Part shown: positions 43,757 through 52,442 of the stretch, one piece after another
How positions within the stretch are numbered: the stretch's first letter is position 1
Layout of the letters: every line of letters starts with the position of its first letter
Assembly: GCA_963726105.1 (NCBI GenBank)
Contig: CAVSBJ010000024.1
Coordinates: 372,001 to 436,000, forward strand
Length of the DNA stretch: 64,000 nt
Source: Roseiarcus sp963726105
GTDB lineage: Bacteria > Pseudomonadota > Alphaproteobacteria > Rhizobiales > Beijerinckiaceae
Direction of reading: 5' to 3'
Made by a program: the position numbers and the translations under genes
Notes under the pieces: generated by a model
Seen by the model: the letters and a program-made list of their open reading frames with translations, nothing else
What the model was told of the DNA's origin: nothing
Database searches by the model: none

Positions 43757-44713
43757 TCAGTCCCGCGAGCCTTGCTGCCAGCGTCGACGCTGCAGTCCGA
43801 AATAACTGAACAGGATAGCCGCCAGCAGAAACGGCACCATGGCGTCGGCGATCGCGGCGCCCTCGCCCAGATTTCCCCCCGTGATGGCGCGCTGAAACGA
43901 GAGGGTCGCCATGAGCTGGGTGGCGTTCATGGGACCCCCGCGCGTGATCGCGTAGATGAGCTGGAAGTCGGTGAACGTGAGGAGCACCGAGAAGGTCATG
44001 ACGACGGCGATGATCGGCGACAGCATCGGCAGGGTGACGAAGCGAAAGCGCTGCCAGGGGCCCGCCCCGTCGAGCGTCGCCGCCTCGTAGAGCGACGGCG
44101 AGATTGTCTGCAACCCGGCGAGCAGCGTTATCGCCACGAACGGGATGCCCCGCCAGACATTGGCGACGATCACCGACCAGCGCGCGTTCCAGGGCGAACC
44201 AAGAAAATCAATGTACTGGCTGATGAGACCGAGCTTGATGAGCGACCAGGAGATGATCGAGAACTGGGGGTCGTAGATCCACCAGAAGGCGATCGCCGAT
44301 AGCACGGTCGGCGTGACAAACGGCAACAGCACGACGGCGCGGATGAGCGATTTCATCGGCAGCCGGCGATTGAGCAGGAGCGCGAGATAGAGGCCGAGGC
44401 CAAACTTGAGCGCGCTGGCCACGACCGTATAGAGCGTCGTGTTGAACACCGAGAGCCAGAAGATCTGGTCGTGGGCGAGGGAAATGAAGTTGGCGAAGCC
44501 GACGAAGCGGCCCGGCTTACCGATCGTCGCGTCGGTCATGCCGAGCCAGAAGCCTAGGCCCAGCGGGTAGGCGAGGAACACCAGTAGGAACGCCGCCGCC
44601 GGCGCGATCATGAGGAGGCCGAGGACGTTGCGATCGTCGAGCAGGCGAAACACGAGCCGCCGCCGCGCCGGTATCGCGCGAGCGGCGCGTTGGGTCGGGC
44701 TGATTGAGGCCAT
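43757..44713 (-). CDS. ABC sugar-type transporter permease (MalF-like)
   Basis: About 318 residues with six transmembrane helices. MIAPAAAFLLVFLAYPLGLG is at the N-terminus and the EAA loop is ISPSLYEAATLDGAGPWQRF. ATG 44713 has a strong GGAGG site 9 bases upstream. It is first of the two-permease operon and pairs with the MalG-like protein. The binding protein is separated from it by the divergently oriented SMP-30 gene. Confidence 0.92.
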   Translation of the reverse strand: MASISPTQRAARAIPARRRLVFRLLDDRNVLGLLMIAPAAAFLLVFLAYPLGLGFWLGMTDATIGKPGRFVGFANFISLAHDQIFWLSVFNTTLYTVVASALKFGLGLYLALLLNRRLPMKSLIRAVVLLPFVTPTVLSAIAFWWIYDPQFSIISWSLIKLGLISQYIDFLGSPWNARWSVIVANVWRGIPFVAITLLAGLQTISPSLYEAATLDGAGPWQRFRFVTLPMLSPIIAVVMTFSVLLTFTDFQLIYAITRGGPMNATQLMATLSFQRAITGGNLGEGAAIADAMVPFLLAAILFSYFGLQRRRWQQGSRD

Positions 44714-44773
44714 CGGACGCTTCCTCCGCAATATTCGGCGGCAAACATGGAGGGCGATTGGTCACCTGCTATT

Positions 44774-44786
44774 ATAGAGTCTCTAT
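44774..44786. promoter_or_regulatory. Inverted repeat upstream of the ABC permease operon
   Basis: ATAGAG-T-CTCTAT is a perfect 6-bp inverted repeat, 60 bases upstream of the permease start in the 349-base divergent gap to the SMP-30 gene (44714-45062). It may be a repressor operator. The rest of the gap shows no clear feature. Confidence 0.4.
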
Positions 44787-45062
44787 CCGCTTTGCGAAGG
44801 CTGCCGCCAGGGGCTCCCTCGTCTTTTAGCCGAAACGGTAACCCGGCGATCTGCGACCGGCGATCCGACCTGGTCTTTTTGCCATTATCCGACGGCCGCC
44901 TGCTGCGCAGGAAGGAGCAAGACCAGGACCATGTGGCAAAGCCGTTGAAAGGCCTGAGAAGGGGGGCTAACCTACGGTCGGTGGCTGGCTAAGCCGACCA
45001 TCATTGGGCGATTCAATAATCATGTGTCTGAATCGACGCAGATTCTATCTCGGGAGGAACAC

Positions 45063-46286
45063 ATGGCGCATCACGAAGATTGCATTCAAGGACCCAGCGG
45101 TACGGTTTCGCGGCGGGCGCTCGTTGCCGCGGCGGCGGCAGGGGCAGGCGTAGTGGCCCTCGGATCTCGGGGCGCAATGGCACAAACGGGCCCGGCCGCG
45201 CCGCCGAGCACCGTAACCAGCCCGCCGCGCGATTTCGGCCCCAATGGAGCGCCAACCACCTATTTCACCGACCCCGACGTCCTCACCGTCGATCCGAGCT
45301 TCCCCAGCCAGCCGAATGCCGCGATCCAGCGACTGTGGACCGGAGCCTTGTGGGGGGAGGGGCCGGCCTGGAACGCTCAAGGCCGTTATCTCGTCTGGAG
45401 CGACATTCCGAACAACCGGCAACTTCGATGGTTGGAAGACGACGGTCACGTGAGCGTGTTCCGCATGCCCTCGAATCACAGCAATGGCAACACTTTCGAC
45501 TTCCAGGGTCGGCAGATCAGCTGCGAGCATCTCACTCGGCGCGTCACCCGCTACGAACTCGACGGCTCCGCCACCGTGATCGCCAACTCCTATAACGGCA
45601 AGCACCTCAACTCCCCGAACGACGTCGTCGCGCATCCCGACGGCAGCATCTGGTTCACCGATCCGCCCTATGGCAGCCAGTTCTACGAGGGCGAGCCCGA
45701 CGCGCCGGGCGGACCGGTCAACGTGGCGGGACACATGAATCCCAAGATTGGCCAGCCAGCCGGATTCGTTCCCTTCAAGCGAGAACTGCCGACCAACGTC
45801 TATCGGTGGGATCCAAGCGGAAGGCTCGACGTCGTGGTCACGGAGGAGCAGGTTCCGGACCCGAACGGCATTCTGTTCTCGCCTGACTATAAGAAGCTCT
45901 ATGTCATCAGCACCGGCAAGGGGCCCGGGGACACCGGCCCCGGCGGCAAGGGCGACATATCGGTGTTTGACGTTGGCGCCGACAACAAGCTTTCAAACCA
46001 AAAGCTCTTCACCGATTGCGTGGTTGACGGAGTAAAATGCGGGCCGGACGGCATGCGCTGCGACGTGGACGGCAACGTCTGGGTCTCGAGCAACGCGGGC
46101 CGCGCTGTGGGTTACAGCGGCGTGACGGTGTGGAACCCGGCCGGCAAACTCATCGGCCGTATCCGTATCCCGGAGGTCGTCGCCAACATTTGCTTCGGCG
46201 GCCCCAAACGGAACCGATTGTTTATGGCCGGAAGCCAATCGCTCTACGCGCTCTATACGGCGACACAGGGCGCTGGCCCGGGCTAG
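45063..46286 (+). CDS. SMP-30/gluconolactonase-family exported protein
   Basis: 407 residues. A twin-arginine signal (SRRALVAAAAAGAGVVALGS) indicates folded export. The six-bladed SMP-30/LRE propeller carries the metal-site motifs: LWGEGPAWNAQGRYLVWSDI (Glu), NSPNDVVAHPDGSIWFTDPP (Asn/Asp) and DPNGILFSPDYKKLYV (Asn). Such enzymes hydrolyse aldono- or related lactones. ATG 45063 follows GGGAGGAAC. Its place between ABC importer genes suggests sugar-lactone use, which is an inference. Confidence 0.9.
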   Translation: MAHHEDCIQGPSGTVSRRALVAAAAAGAGVVALGSRGAMAQTGPAAPPSTVTSPPRDFGPNGAPTTYFTDPDVLTVDPSFPSQPNAAIQRLWTGALWGEGPAWNAQGRYLVWSDIPNNRQLRWLEDDGHVSVFRMPSNHSNGNTFDFQGRQISCEHLTRRVTRYELDGSATVIANSYNGKHLNSPNDVVAHPDGSIWFTDPPYGSQFYEGEPDAPGGPVNVAGHMNPKIGQPAGFVPFKRELPTNVYRWDPSGRLDVVVTEEQVPDPNGILFSPDYKKLYVISTGKGPGDTGPGGKGDISVFDVGADNKLSNQKLFTDCVVDGVKCGPDGMRCDVDGNVWVSSNAGRAVGYSGVTVWNPAGKLIGRIRIPEVVANICFGGPKRNRLFMAGSQSLYALYTATQGAGPG

Positions 46287-46394
46287 GCGACGCCGCCTCT
46301 CGCGTCGCTAAGGTGTTTTCTCAGGCCCACTTCCAAATGGCCGACACACGACCGAAGATGCGAGGCTCGGCCGCGGGTTCGCTGCGTTAGGTCG

Positions 46395-46419
46395 TGCCGG
46401 CCCGGAGCCCGGGCCGGCA
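46395..46419. terminator. Bidirectional hairpin terminator candidate
   Basis: TGCCGGCCCG (46395-46404), loop GAGCC, CGGGCCGGCA (46410-46419) is a perfect 10-bp stem in the gap between the convergent SMP-30 and binding-protein genes. There is no T-run, so Rho-independent activity is uncertain. Confidence 0.6.
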
Positions 46420-46445
46420 TGATGACACGTCTCAAATATTGCTCG

Positions 46446-47756
46446 TCAAGCCTGGTAGTATCGTTTGACCTGCTCGGCGGCATCGCGCGCGGCGGCCTTG
46501 GGCGACTTGTTGCCCGTGCACGCCTCGGCGAACATGTCGACGACCACGAAGTCGCCCATGACCGCGGCCGACGCGGTTCCCAGGGAGCCGGAATAGCCGT
46601 CATCGAGCGCGTATTTCAGAACATCGCGGAACGGGGTCACCTTCGGATCGGCGGTCCAGGTCGGATTGTCGTTAGTCGCCGGCAGCGGCTGCGCCACATA
46701 TCCGTTCGACTGAGTTATCCAATAATCGACCTGCGGCTTTTCCCACATGAAGCGCAGATATTCGCGGACCGCGTTCGGGTATTTGGTGTAGGTATACGCG
46801 TAGGTGTTGAGGATGTTCTGCTGCTCGGTCGGTTTCCCGACCGGGCCGATCGGCATGTTGGCGTGGTTCATGTCGGCGGCGATCGCCTTCAGAGCCGGAT
46901 CGGGCGAGTTCTTGGCGACGGTGTAGATCGATATGCCGTTCAGCGTCAGACCGATCTGGTCGGCCAGGAACGCCTTGTTGTTGCTCGGATCGAGCCAGGA
47001 CAACACGCCATCGATGAAAGTCGCGTAGAGCTGCTTGGCGTATTCGAGGGCGGCGACCGTCTCGGGCGAATCAATTGCAACATTATTGTTGTCATCGACC
47101 GTCTTGCCGCCGAAAGCCCACAAGAGCCACTGGGTCCAGCCGTTGGCGTCGCCGGTGGCGTGGCCCAGCGCAAAGCCGGGAGGCTTGCCGGCCTTCTTGT
47201 AGGCCTGGCACAATTTGAGAAAACCGGCGGTGTCCTTGGGGAACTCATCGAAGCCAGCGGCGCGCATCGTGCTGATACGATAGTTCATGCAGCCGCCCGT
47301 CGCGCCCTGCGGGAGCGCGATCCAGCGCTTGCCGTCCATCCCATATTTGCGGGCGATCGGATACCAGCCGCCGTATTTGGCGCCGAGATATTCGGCCACG
47401 TCGGTGAGGTCGATCAGCTTGTCCTTGAACTTGAACGGGTCGTCGAGCGTGCCCATGATGATGTCGGGCCCGGCCCCGACATTGGCGGCGACCGCCGATT
47501 TCGGTCGGATATCGTCCCAGCTTTCGGCGTCGACGCGCACTTTGACGCCGGTCTTCTCGGTGAATTTCTTGGTGTTGGCGACGAAGCTGTCGAACTCCGC
47601 CTGGATGAACTGCTTCCAGCGCAAAACGCGGATTGAAGCGCCAGCTTCCGGCGCGGGGCCATTCCAGGCGGGTTCGGCGCGCGCAACGCCCGGCATGAGA
47701 AGCAATCCCGCGGCGCCGCCGGATTGCAAGACTTGCCGCCTGGTGATGTCGACCAT
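46446..47756 (-). CDS. ABC sugar-type transporter periplasmic binding protein
   Basis: 436 residues. A Tat-like signal (MVDITRRQVLQSGGAAGLLL) precedes the family 1 extracellular solute-binding fold: FTEKTGVKVRVDAESWDDI, GAGPDIIMGTLDDPFKF and FMWEKPQVDYW. ATG 47756 follows GGGAGGACGAT. It probably delivers a sugar or sugar derivative to the two permeases at 42.9-44.7 kb, with which it shares strand but not contiguous transcription. Confidence 0.92.
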   Translation of the reverse strand: MVDITRRQVLQSGGAAGLLLMPGVARAEPAWNGPAPEAGASIRVLRWKQFIQAEFDSFVANTKKFTEKTGVKVRVDAESWDDIRPKSAVAANVGAGPDIIMGTLDDPFKFKDKLIDLTDVAEYLGAKYGGWYPIARKYGMDGKRWIALPQGATGGCMNYRISTMRAAGFDEFPKDTAGFLKLCQAYKKAGKPPGFALGHATGDANGWTQWLLWAFGGKTVDDNNNVAIDSPETVAALEYAKQLYATFIDGVLSWLDPSNNKAFLADQIGLTLNGISIYTVAKNSPDPALKAIAADMNHANMPIGPVGKPTEQQNILNTYAYTYTKYPNAVREYLRFMWEKPQVDYWITQSNGYVAQPLPATNDNPTWTADPKVTPFRDVLKYALDDGYSGSLGTASAAVMGDFVVVDMFAEACTGNKSPKAAARDAAEQVKRYYQA

Positions 47757-47855
47757 ATCGTCCTCCCTTGGTGGCGCCACGAAGCGCTTCTTTTGTTTGA
47801 TCCTACACCCGGCTGCGACGGGGCGCCAAGGCGGGCCCGTTCAGCCTTTCGTGCG

Positions 47856-48404
47856 CTACGGTTTCGCGCGAGCGCTCGGCGCCGGATAGGCGCTGACGAA
47901 GCCGTCGCCATTGGGCATCTTGATCTTGGCGAGCGTGCCTGCGTCGAGCGTCGTGTCCTGCGGAACGATCCCGTTGAGGAACAACACATAGGCCGAGACG
48001 GCGTAGACTTCGTCAGGCGTGAGGGACTGCGGCGCGTTCAAAGGCATGGCGCGGCGGACGTAGTCGAAGAGCGTCGTCGCGTAGGGCCAGAAGCTGCCGA
48101 CGGTCTTTTCCGGCTTCTTGTCGTGCAGCGTGCCAATTCCGCCGACGAGCCGATCCATCGGCTTGCCCTCGCCATGCGCGCCGTGACAACTCGCGCATTT
48201 CGCGGCGAAGATCGCCTCGCCCTGCCGAACGTCGCCATGTCCCGGCGGCAGGCCTGCGCCGTCGGGAGACGCGTCGATATCCCAGCCCGCGATCTCCGCG
48301 GGCGTGGCGGGTCGGCCAAAGTCGTAGCGCTCGGCGGCGCAGGCAGCGCCGGACACAACCATTGCGGCGATCGCGACGGCCACGAGTCCAATTCTATCCG
48401 GCAT
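47856..48404 (-). CDS. Exported c-type cytochrome, SoxD-like
   Basis: 182 residues. The signal peptide ends near residue 23 (GAACA/AER). One haem c site is CASCH at about 70-74, with distal Met in the AMPLNAP region, as in short class I cytochromes that pair with SoxC/SorA sulfite dehydrogenases. It overlaps the soxC-like gene by 11 bases, so it is translationally linked and is the likely electron acceptor. Confidence 0.9.
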   Translation of the reverse strand: MPDRIGLVAVAIAAMVVSGAACAAERYDFGRPATPAEIAGWDIDASPDGAGLPPGHGDVRQGEAIFAAKCASCHGAHGEGKPMDRLVGGIGTLHDKKPEKTVGSFWPYATTLFDYVRRAMPLNAPQSLTPDEVYAVSAYVLFLNGIVPQDTTLDAGTLAKIKMPNGDGFVSAYPAPSARAKP

Positions 48405-49707
48405 TGGTCACCGCGCCGCTGGCCGCAACGCCCCAGTTCTGAATTCCGTTGTAGTGATAGTACGACCGCGCATCGCGCACTTTCAGGAGCGCCTCACGGG
48501 TTGGCTGCACGTAGCCGGTCTCGTCCGTGACGCGGCTCGCAAGCCTCGCCGGGCCGCCGTCCCAATTCCAGGGCGCGCGAAACCGGGTCAGGCACTTCGA
48601 CAGGATTGGTTCCTGCAGGGCGGCGTCTCGCCACGACGCGCCGCCGTCGGTCGACACTTCAGCTCGAGTGACCTTTCCTGATCCCGACCAAGCGACGCCG
48701 GAGATCTCGTAAAATCCATGCGCCGTGAGACGCTGTCCGCCGGACGGAGACGTGATGACCGATTTCGCCTGCATGACGAAATTGAACTGGCGCGCCACGC
48801 CGTCCGGCATGAGCATGCTGTATTTCGAGGTTTCCTCGCGCGTCTGGAAAGGTTCGGCGCCGAGTTTGAGCCGCCGGAGCCATTTGACGTTGGTGTTGCC
48901 CTCGTATCCGGGCAAGAGCAGGCGGAGCGGATAGCCCTGCTCGGGCCGCAGCCGCTCGCCATTTTGCGCGTAAGCGAGCAAGGCGTCGTCGAGCGCTTTT
49001 TCGATCGGAATGCTGCGCGTCATTGACGCGGCGTCAGCGCCCTCCGCCAGCATCCATTTCGCCTCAGGCTTGACGCCCGCCTCGGCAAGAACGGTCGCCA
49101 GCGGAACTCCCGTCCATTCACAGCAACTGAGGAGGCCGTGGGTGTCCTGCGCCGTCAGTTCGGCCTTTGGCGCGCCCCAGTTTTGGGTGTTGCCGGAACA
49201 TTCGAGGAAGTGAATCCGCGACACGGACGGAAATCGCCTCAGGTCCTCCATGGTGAAGATGAGCGTCCGTTCGACCAGTCCATGCACCATCAGCCGGTGC
49301 TCGGACGGATCGATCGTCGGAACCCCGGCATGGTGGCGCTCGTAATGCAGGCCGTTCGGGGTGATGATTCCGTTCAGGTCCTGCAGCGGCGTCAGGCTGA
49401 ACGACGACAGCCGCGTCGGCGGCGCGGGCAAGCCTTGGCGATAGCGGCGCACGACATTGGCTTCGAACTTGGACGGGCGCCCATAGGGCTGGCTCAGCGT
49501 CTCCGCGCCGGGCTCAAGCTGCCATTCCGGGACCGAGGGCGGCAGGTTGTCGCCCTCTTGCGCCAGGGCCGGGCGGGAAACGATCGCCGCCGCCGCGCCA
49601 GCGCTCGCTCCGAACAAGCTCCGACGGGTGAAGCGCCGTTCGTCTCCCTCTCGTGGCTCGGGCGCGGTCGGGGACGATTCCGTCGATTCGGACGTCCGCG
49701 GGCTCAT
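48394..49707 (-). CDS. soxC: SoxC-like molybdopterin sulfite/sulfane dehydrogenase
   Basis: 437 residues. Tat signal RRSLFGASAGAAAA at 28-41. The sulfite-oxidase-type molybdopterin domain has the Mo-ligand cysteine in HFLECSGNTQNWG. It also has LLPGYEGNTNVKWLRRLKLG and a C-terminal Mo-co dimerisation domain (GVAWSGSGKVTRAEVSTDGG). It oxidises sulfite or protein-bound sulfane sulfur in the periplasm. The rest of the sox cluster (soxXYZAB) is not present in this window, so a stand-alone sulfite-detoxifying role is as likely as thiosulfate oxidation. ATG 49707 follows AAGGAGTACC. Confidence 0.92.
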   Translation of the reverse strand: MSPRTSESTESSPTAPEPREGDERRFTRRSLFGASAGAAAAIVSRPALAQEGDNLPPSVPEWQLEPGAETLSQPYGRPSKFEANVVRRYRQGLPAPPTRLSSFSLTPLQDLNGIITPNGLHYERHHAGVPTIDPSEHRLMVHGLVERTLIFTMEDLRRFPSVSRIHFLECSGNTQNWGAPKAELTAQDTHGLLSCCEWTGVPLATVLAEAGVKPEAKWMLAEGADAASMTRSIPIEKALDDALLAYAQNGERLRPEQGYPLRLLLPGYEGNTNVKWLRRLKLGAEPFQTREETSKYSMLMPDGVARQFNFVMQAKSVITSPSGGQRLTAHGFYEISGVAWSGSGKVTRAEVSTDGGASWRDAALQEPILSKCLTRFRAPWNWDGGPARLASRVTDETGYVQPTREALLKVRDARSYYHYNGIQNWGVAASGAVTNAG

Positions 49708-49908
49708 CTCGGTACTCCTTGCCGCTCAGGCCCCCGACTGGCGGACGATGCGCGCAATCGTCGCGCAGATCGTGAAGTCAGGCAAGAGCGCGGGTGCGGG
49801 CTCATTTTCCTCCGCGGCTCCGCACGAAGCGAGCGCCTTGATGTTGTCGTCATTCGGGCAGTACCGATCTCCGGCCTCATGAAAGCACCACGCCGTCGAG
49901 GGTTCGCC

Positions 49909-50919
49909 ATGTTGCTACGCCGCGCACTCGTCCATTGCCTGCTCATCGCCATGGCCATGTTTGTTGGTTTCGCCCCGCGAGCGGCGCGCGCCGAGGCGAT
50001 GGGCATCGCACTCGAAGGATTCCCTTATCCTTATTCCGTCCATTTCATGCCCATAACGCTCCGGGGCGAGGATTTGCGCCTTGCCTACATGGATGTTCCG
50101 CCCGTTGGGCCATCCAACGGGCGGAGCGTGGTCCTTCTGCATGGGCGCAATTTCCCTTCGAGCTATTGGGAGCCGACGATCAAGGCCCTGACCGGGGCGG
50201 GTTATCGCGTCGTGGCGCCGGACCAGATCGGTTTCGGCAAGTCGTCGAAGCCCACTTTCGCCTACAGTTTCGACGAAATGGCGCGCGCCACCATCGCGCT
50301 CATCGATCGTCTCCATGTGGACCGCTTCGACCTGGTCGGCCATTCGATGGGCGGGATGCTCGCGGTCCGCCTGGCGCGCGCCTATGGCCCGCGCATCGAT
50401 CACCTCGTCCTCTACTCGCCGATCGGCCTCGAGGACTATCGCTTCTACGCGCCGCCGGTGACCGACGAAATGCTCGCGAACAACGAGCGCGCGCTGACCG
50501 CGGACGGCTACCGCAAACAATTGATGACCAACTATGCGCTGAGCCTGCCGTCGAGCGCGATCGAGCCGTTCGTGCAGCTGCGCGAGCAAATCAAGGAGAG
50601 CGGCGAATATCCGCGCTGGCTCAAGTCGTTCGTCGCTTCCTATCAGATGATCTATTCCCAGCCGGTGGCGCACGAGATCCCTCTCATCGATCGGCCAACT
50701 CTCTTCATCATGGGCGCCAACGACCACAATGCGCCGGGGCGTCCGTTCGCGCCGCCCGAATTGCGCGCCAAAATGGGCAAGAACGCCGAGCTCGCGCAAG
50801 CTTTGGCGGCGCGCATGGCGAATGCGAAAGTGAAGGTGTTCGAGGGCGTGGGCCACCTCGGCCATCTCGAGGCGACGCAGCCCTTCAACGAGACGCTTCT
50901 GAGTTTCCTGGCGCAATAA
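49909..50919 (+). CDS. Exported alpha/beta hydrolase
   Basis: 336 residues. A signal peptide (about 1-28, ending PRAARAEA) is followed by an intact catalytic set: VVLLHGRNFPSSYWEP, nucleophile elbow GHSMGG, acid in MGANDHNAPG and histidine in GVGHLGHLE. ATG 49909 has GAGGG 6-10 bases upstream; ATG 49879 is an alternative. Substrate unknown. It lies 129 bases upstream of the ligase leader ORF on the same strand, so it may release an aromatic acid outside the cytoplasm for import; that is inference. Confidence 0.88.
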   Translation: MLLRRALVHCLLIAMAMFVGFAPRAARAEAMGIALEGFPYPYSVHFMPITLRGEDLRLAYMDVPPVGPSNGRSVVLLHGRNFPSSYWEPTIKALTGAGYRVVAPDQIGFGKSSKPTFAYSFDEMARATIALIDRLHVDRFDLVGHSMGGMLAVRLARAYGPRIDHLVLYSPIGLEDYRFYAPPVTDEMLANNERALTADGYRKQLMTNYALSLPSSAIEPFVQLREQIKESGEYPRWLKSFVASYQMIYSQPVAHEIPLIDRPTLFIMGANDHNAPGRPFAPPELRAKMGKNAELAQALAARMANAKVKVFEGVGHLGHLEATQPFNETLLSFLAQ

Positions 50920-51048
50920 TCGGTTTCGGCCGGCCCGCGGCGCCGAACGGACAAGCTGGCCCTGGCGCACCGCCTGCTTGACGATTCGCCGCCCGGTCTG
51001 TGACATGGAGCGGCGGCCGATCAATTCGGCGCGTCTGGGGGAGGAGAT

Positions 51049-51132
51049 ATGCGGGCACCGATGGAGCGGCGCGCGGTCGCGACGGCGCACAGGCCGTCCG
51101 CGCGCCTCAGGCTCGCCAGGTCGCTCTTATGA
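51049..51132 (+). CDS. 27-codon leader ORF before the ligase gene
   Basis: ATG 51049 has the best ribosome site in the area (GGGGGAGGAGAT). It encodes an Arg/Ala-rich 27-residue peptide whose TGA overlaps the ligase ATG at 51129 (ATGA). It resembles a translationally coupled leader peptide. It may instead be the remnant of a longer frame or a chance ORF. Confidence 0.4.
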   Translation: MRAPMERRAVATAHRPSARLRLARSLL

Positions 51133-52442
51133 GGCTGGGCGAAGCGCCGGACAAGAGCCTGCTCGATCCGATCGAAACGGCTTCCCGCGACGAGATTGCC
51201 GCTCTGCAAACGCGCCGGCTCGGCGCCACGCTGCGGCGCGTCTACGACGCCGTCCCGGCGATGCGCGCCAAGTTTGATCAGCACGGCGTTCACCCGGAAG
51301 ATTTTCACACCCTCGAGGATCTCAAACACTTTCCTTTCACCACCAAGTCGGACCTCAGAGCCAACTACCCGTTCGGGCTCTTTGCCGTACCGAAGGATCA
51401 GCTTACGCGCGTCCATGCGTCCTCCGGCACCACGGGAAAGCCAACCGTGGTCGGCTATACCCGCAACGACCTCTCCATGTGGAGCGACATGGTCGCGCGG
51501 ACGCTGCGCGCCGCCGGCGGCCGCGCCGGCATGATCGCCCATAACGCCTATGGCTATGGCCTCTTCACGGGAGGTCTCGGCTATCACTCTGGCGCCGAGC
51601 GGCTTGGCTGCACGATCGTTCCCGTCTCCGGCGGCATGACCGAAAGACAGGTTCAGCTGATCAACGATTTTGCCCCCGACATTCTGATGGCGACGCCGTC
51701 CTACGCTTTGTGCCTCGTGGATGAGTTTCGCGCCCAGGGGCTCGATCCCCGCCGCTCCTCGCTGAAGCTTGGCAGCTTCGGCGCGGAGCCCTGGACCAAC
51801 GGGATGCGCAACGAACTCGAAGAGGCGTTCGATATGGACGCGCTCGACAGCTATGGTCTTTCCGAAGTGATCGGGCCGGGCGTCGCCGGCGAATGCGTCG
51901 AGACCAAGGATGGTCTCCACATTTGGGAGGATCATTTCTATCCGGAGATTATCGATCCGGCGACCGGCGCTGTCCTGCCCGACGGCGCCTTCGGCGAGAT
52001 CGTCTTCACCTCGCTGACCAAGGAGGGGATGCCGGTCATCCGCTATCGCGCCGGAGATTTGACCCGACTTCTGCCAGGGACCGCACGCTCAATGCGGCGG
52101 ATGGAAAAAGTTTCGGGCCGAACGGACGACATGATGATCGTGCGCGGCGTCAATGTGTTCCCGACGCAAATCGAGGAGCTGATCTTGGCCAGTTCCAGTC
52201 TCTCCGCGCACTATCAGCTGATTCTGACCCGCAAAGGCCGGCTCGATGAATTGGAGGTTCAGGTCGAGGCTCGAACGTCGTCCGATCTCGACGAGGCGGG
52301 CGCGCACGCGGCCGGCGAACTTAAACACGCGATGAAATCGCACATCGGCATCAGCGCGAAAGTGAGCGTGCTCGCGCCGGGTCGGATCGAGCGGTCGCTC
52401 GGCAAGGCGAAGCGCGTCATCGACAAGAGGCCCAAAGCATGA
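51129..52442 (+). CDS. Phenylacetate-CoA ligase-like AMP-forming ligase
   Basis: 437 residues, the usual PaaK length. TRVHASSGTTGKPTVVGYT is the P-loop-like AMP-binding motif at about 95-113. PSYALCL, the SYGLSEV motif at about 240, the YRAGD-type adenylate motif (VIRYRAGDLTRL) and RTDDMMIVRGVNVFPTQIE of the PaaK C-terminal domain follow. It activates an aryl-acetic or similar acid to its CoA thioester with ATP. The next gene overlaps by 4 bases and encodes a DpgC-type dioxygenase, so the product is probably an arylacetyl-CoA. Confidence 0.93.
   Translation: MRLGEAPDKSLLDPIETASRDEIAALQTRRLGATLRRVYDAVPAMRAKFDQHGVHPEDFHTLEDLKHFPFTTKSDLRANYPFGLFAVPKDQLTRVHASSGTTGKPTVVGYTRNDLSMWSDMVARTLRAAGGRAGMIAHNAYGYGLFTGGLGYHSGAERLGCTIVPVSGGMTERQVQLINDFAPDILMATPSYALCLVDEFRAQGLDPRRSSLKLGSFGAEPWTNGMRNELEEAFDMDALDSYGLSEVIGPGVAGECVETKDGLHIWEDHFYPEIIDPATGAVLPDGAFGEIVFTSLTKEGMPVIRYRAGDLTRLLPGTARSMRRMEKVSGRTDDMMIVRGVNVFPTQIEELILASSSLSAHYQLILTRKGRLDELEVQVEARTSSDLDEAGAHAAGELKHAMKSHIGISAKVSVLAPGRIERSLGKAKRVIDKRPKA

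Noticed and set aside
51129..52442. Ligase considered as the p-coumarate-CoA ligase for the PYP chromophore
   Set aside because: It is of the PaaK type, 20 kb from pyp, and is translationally coupled to a DpgC-like gene, so an arylacetate role is more likely.
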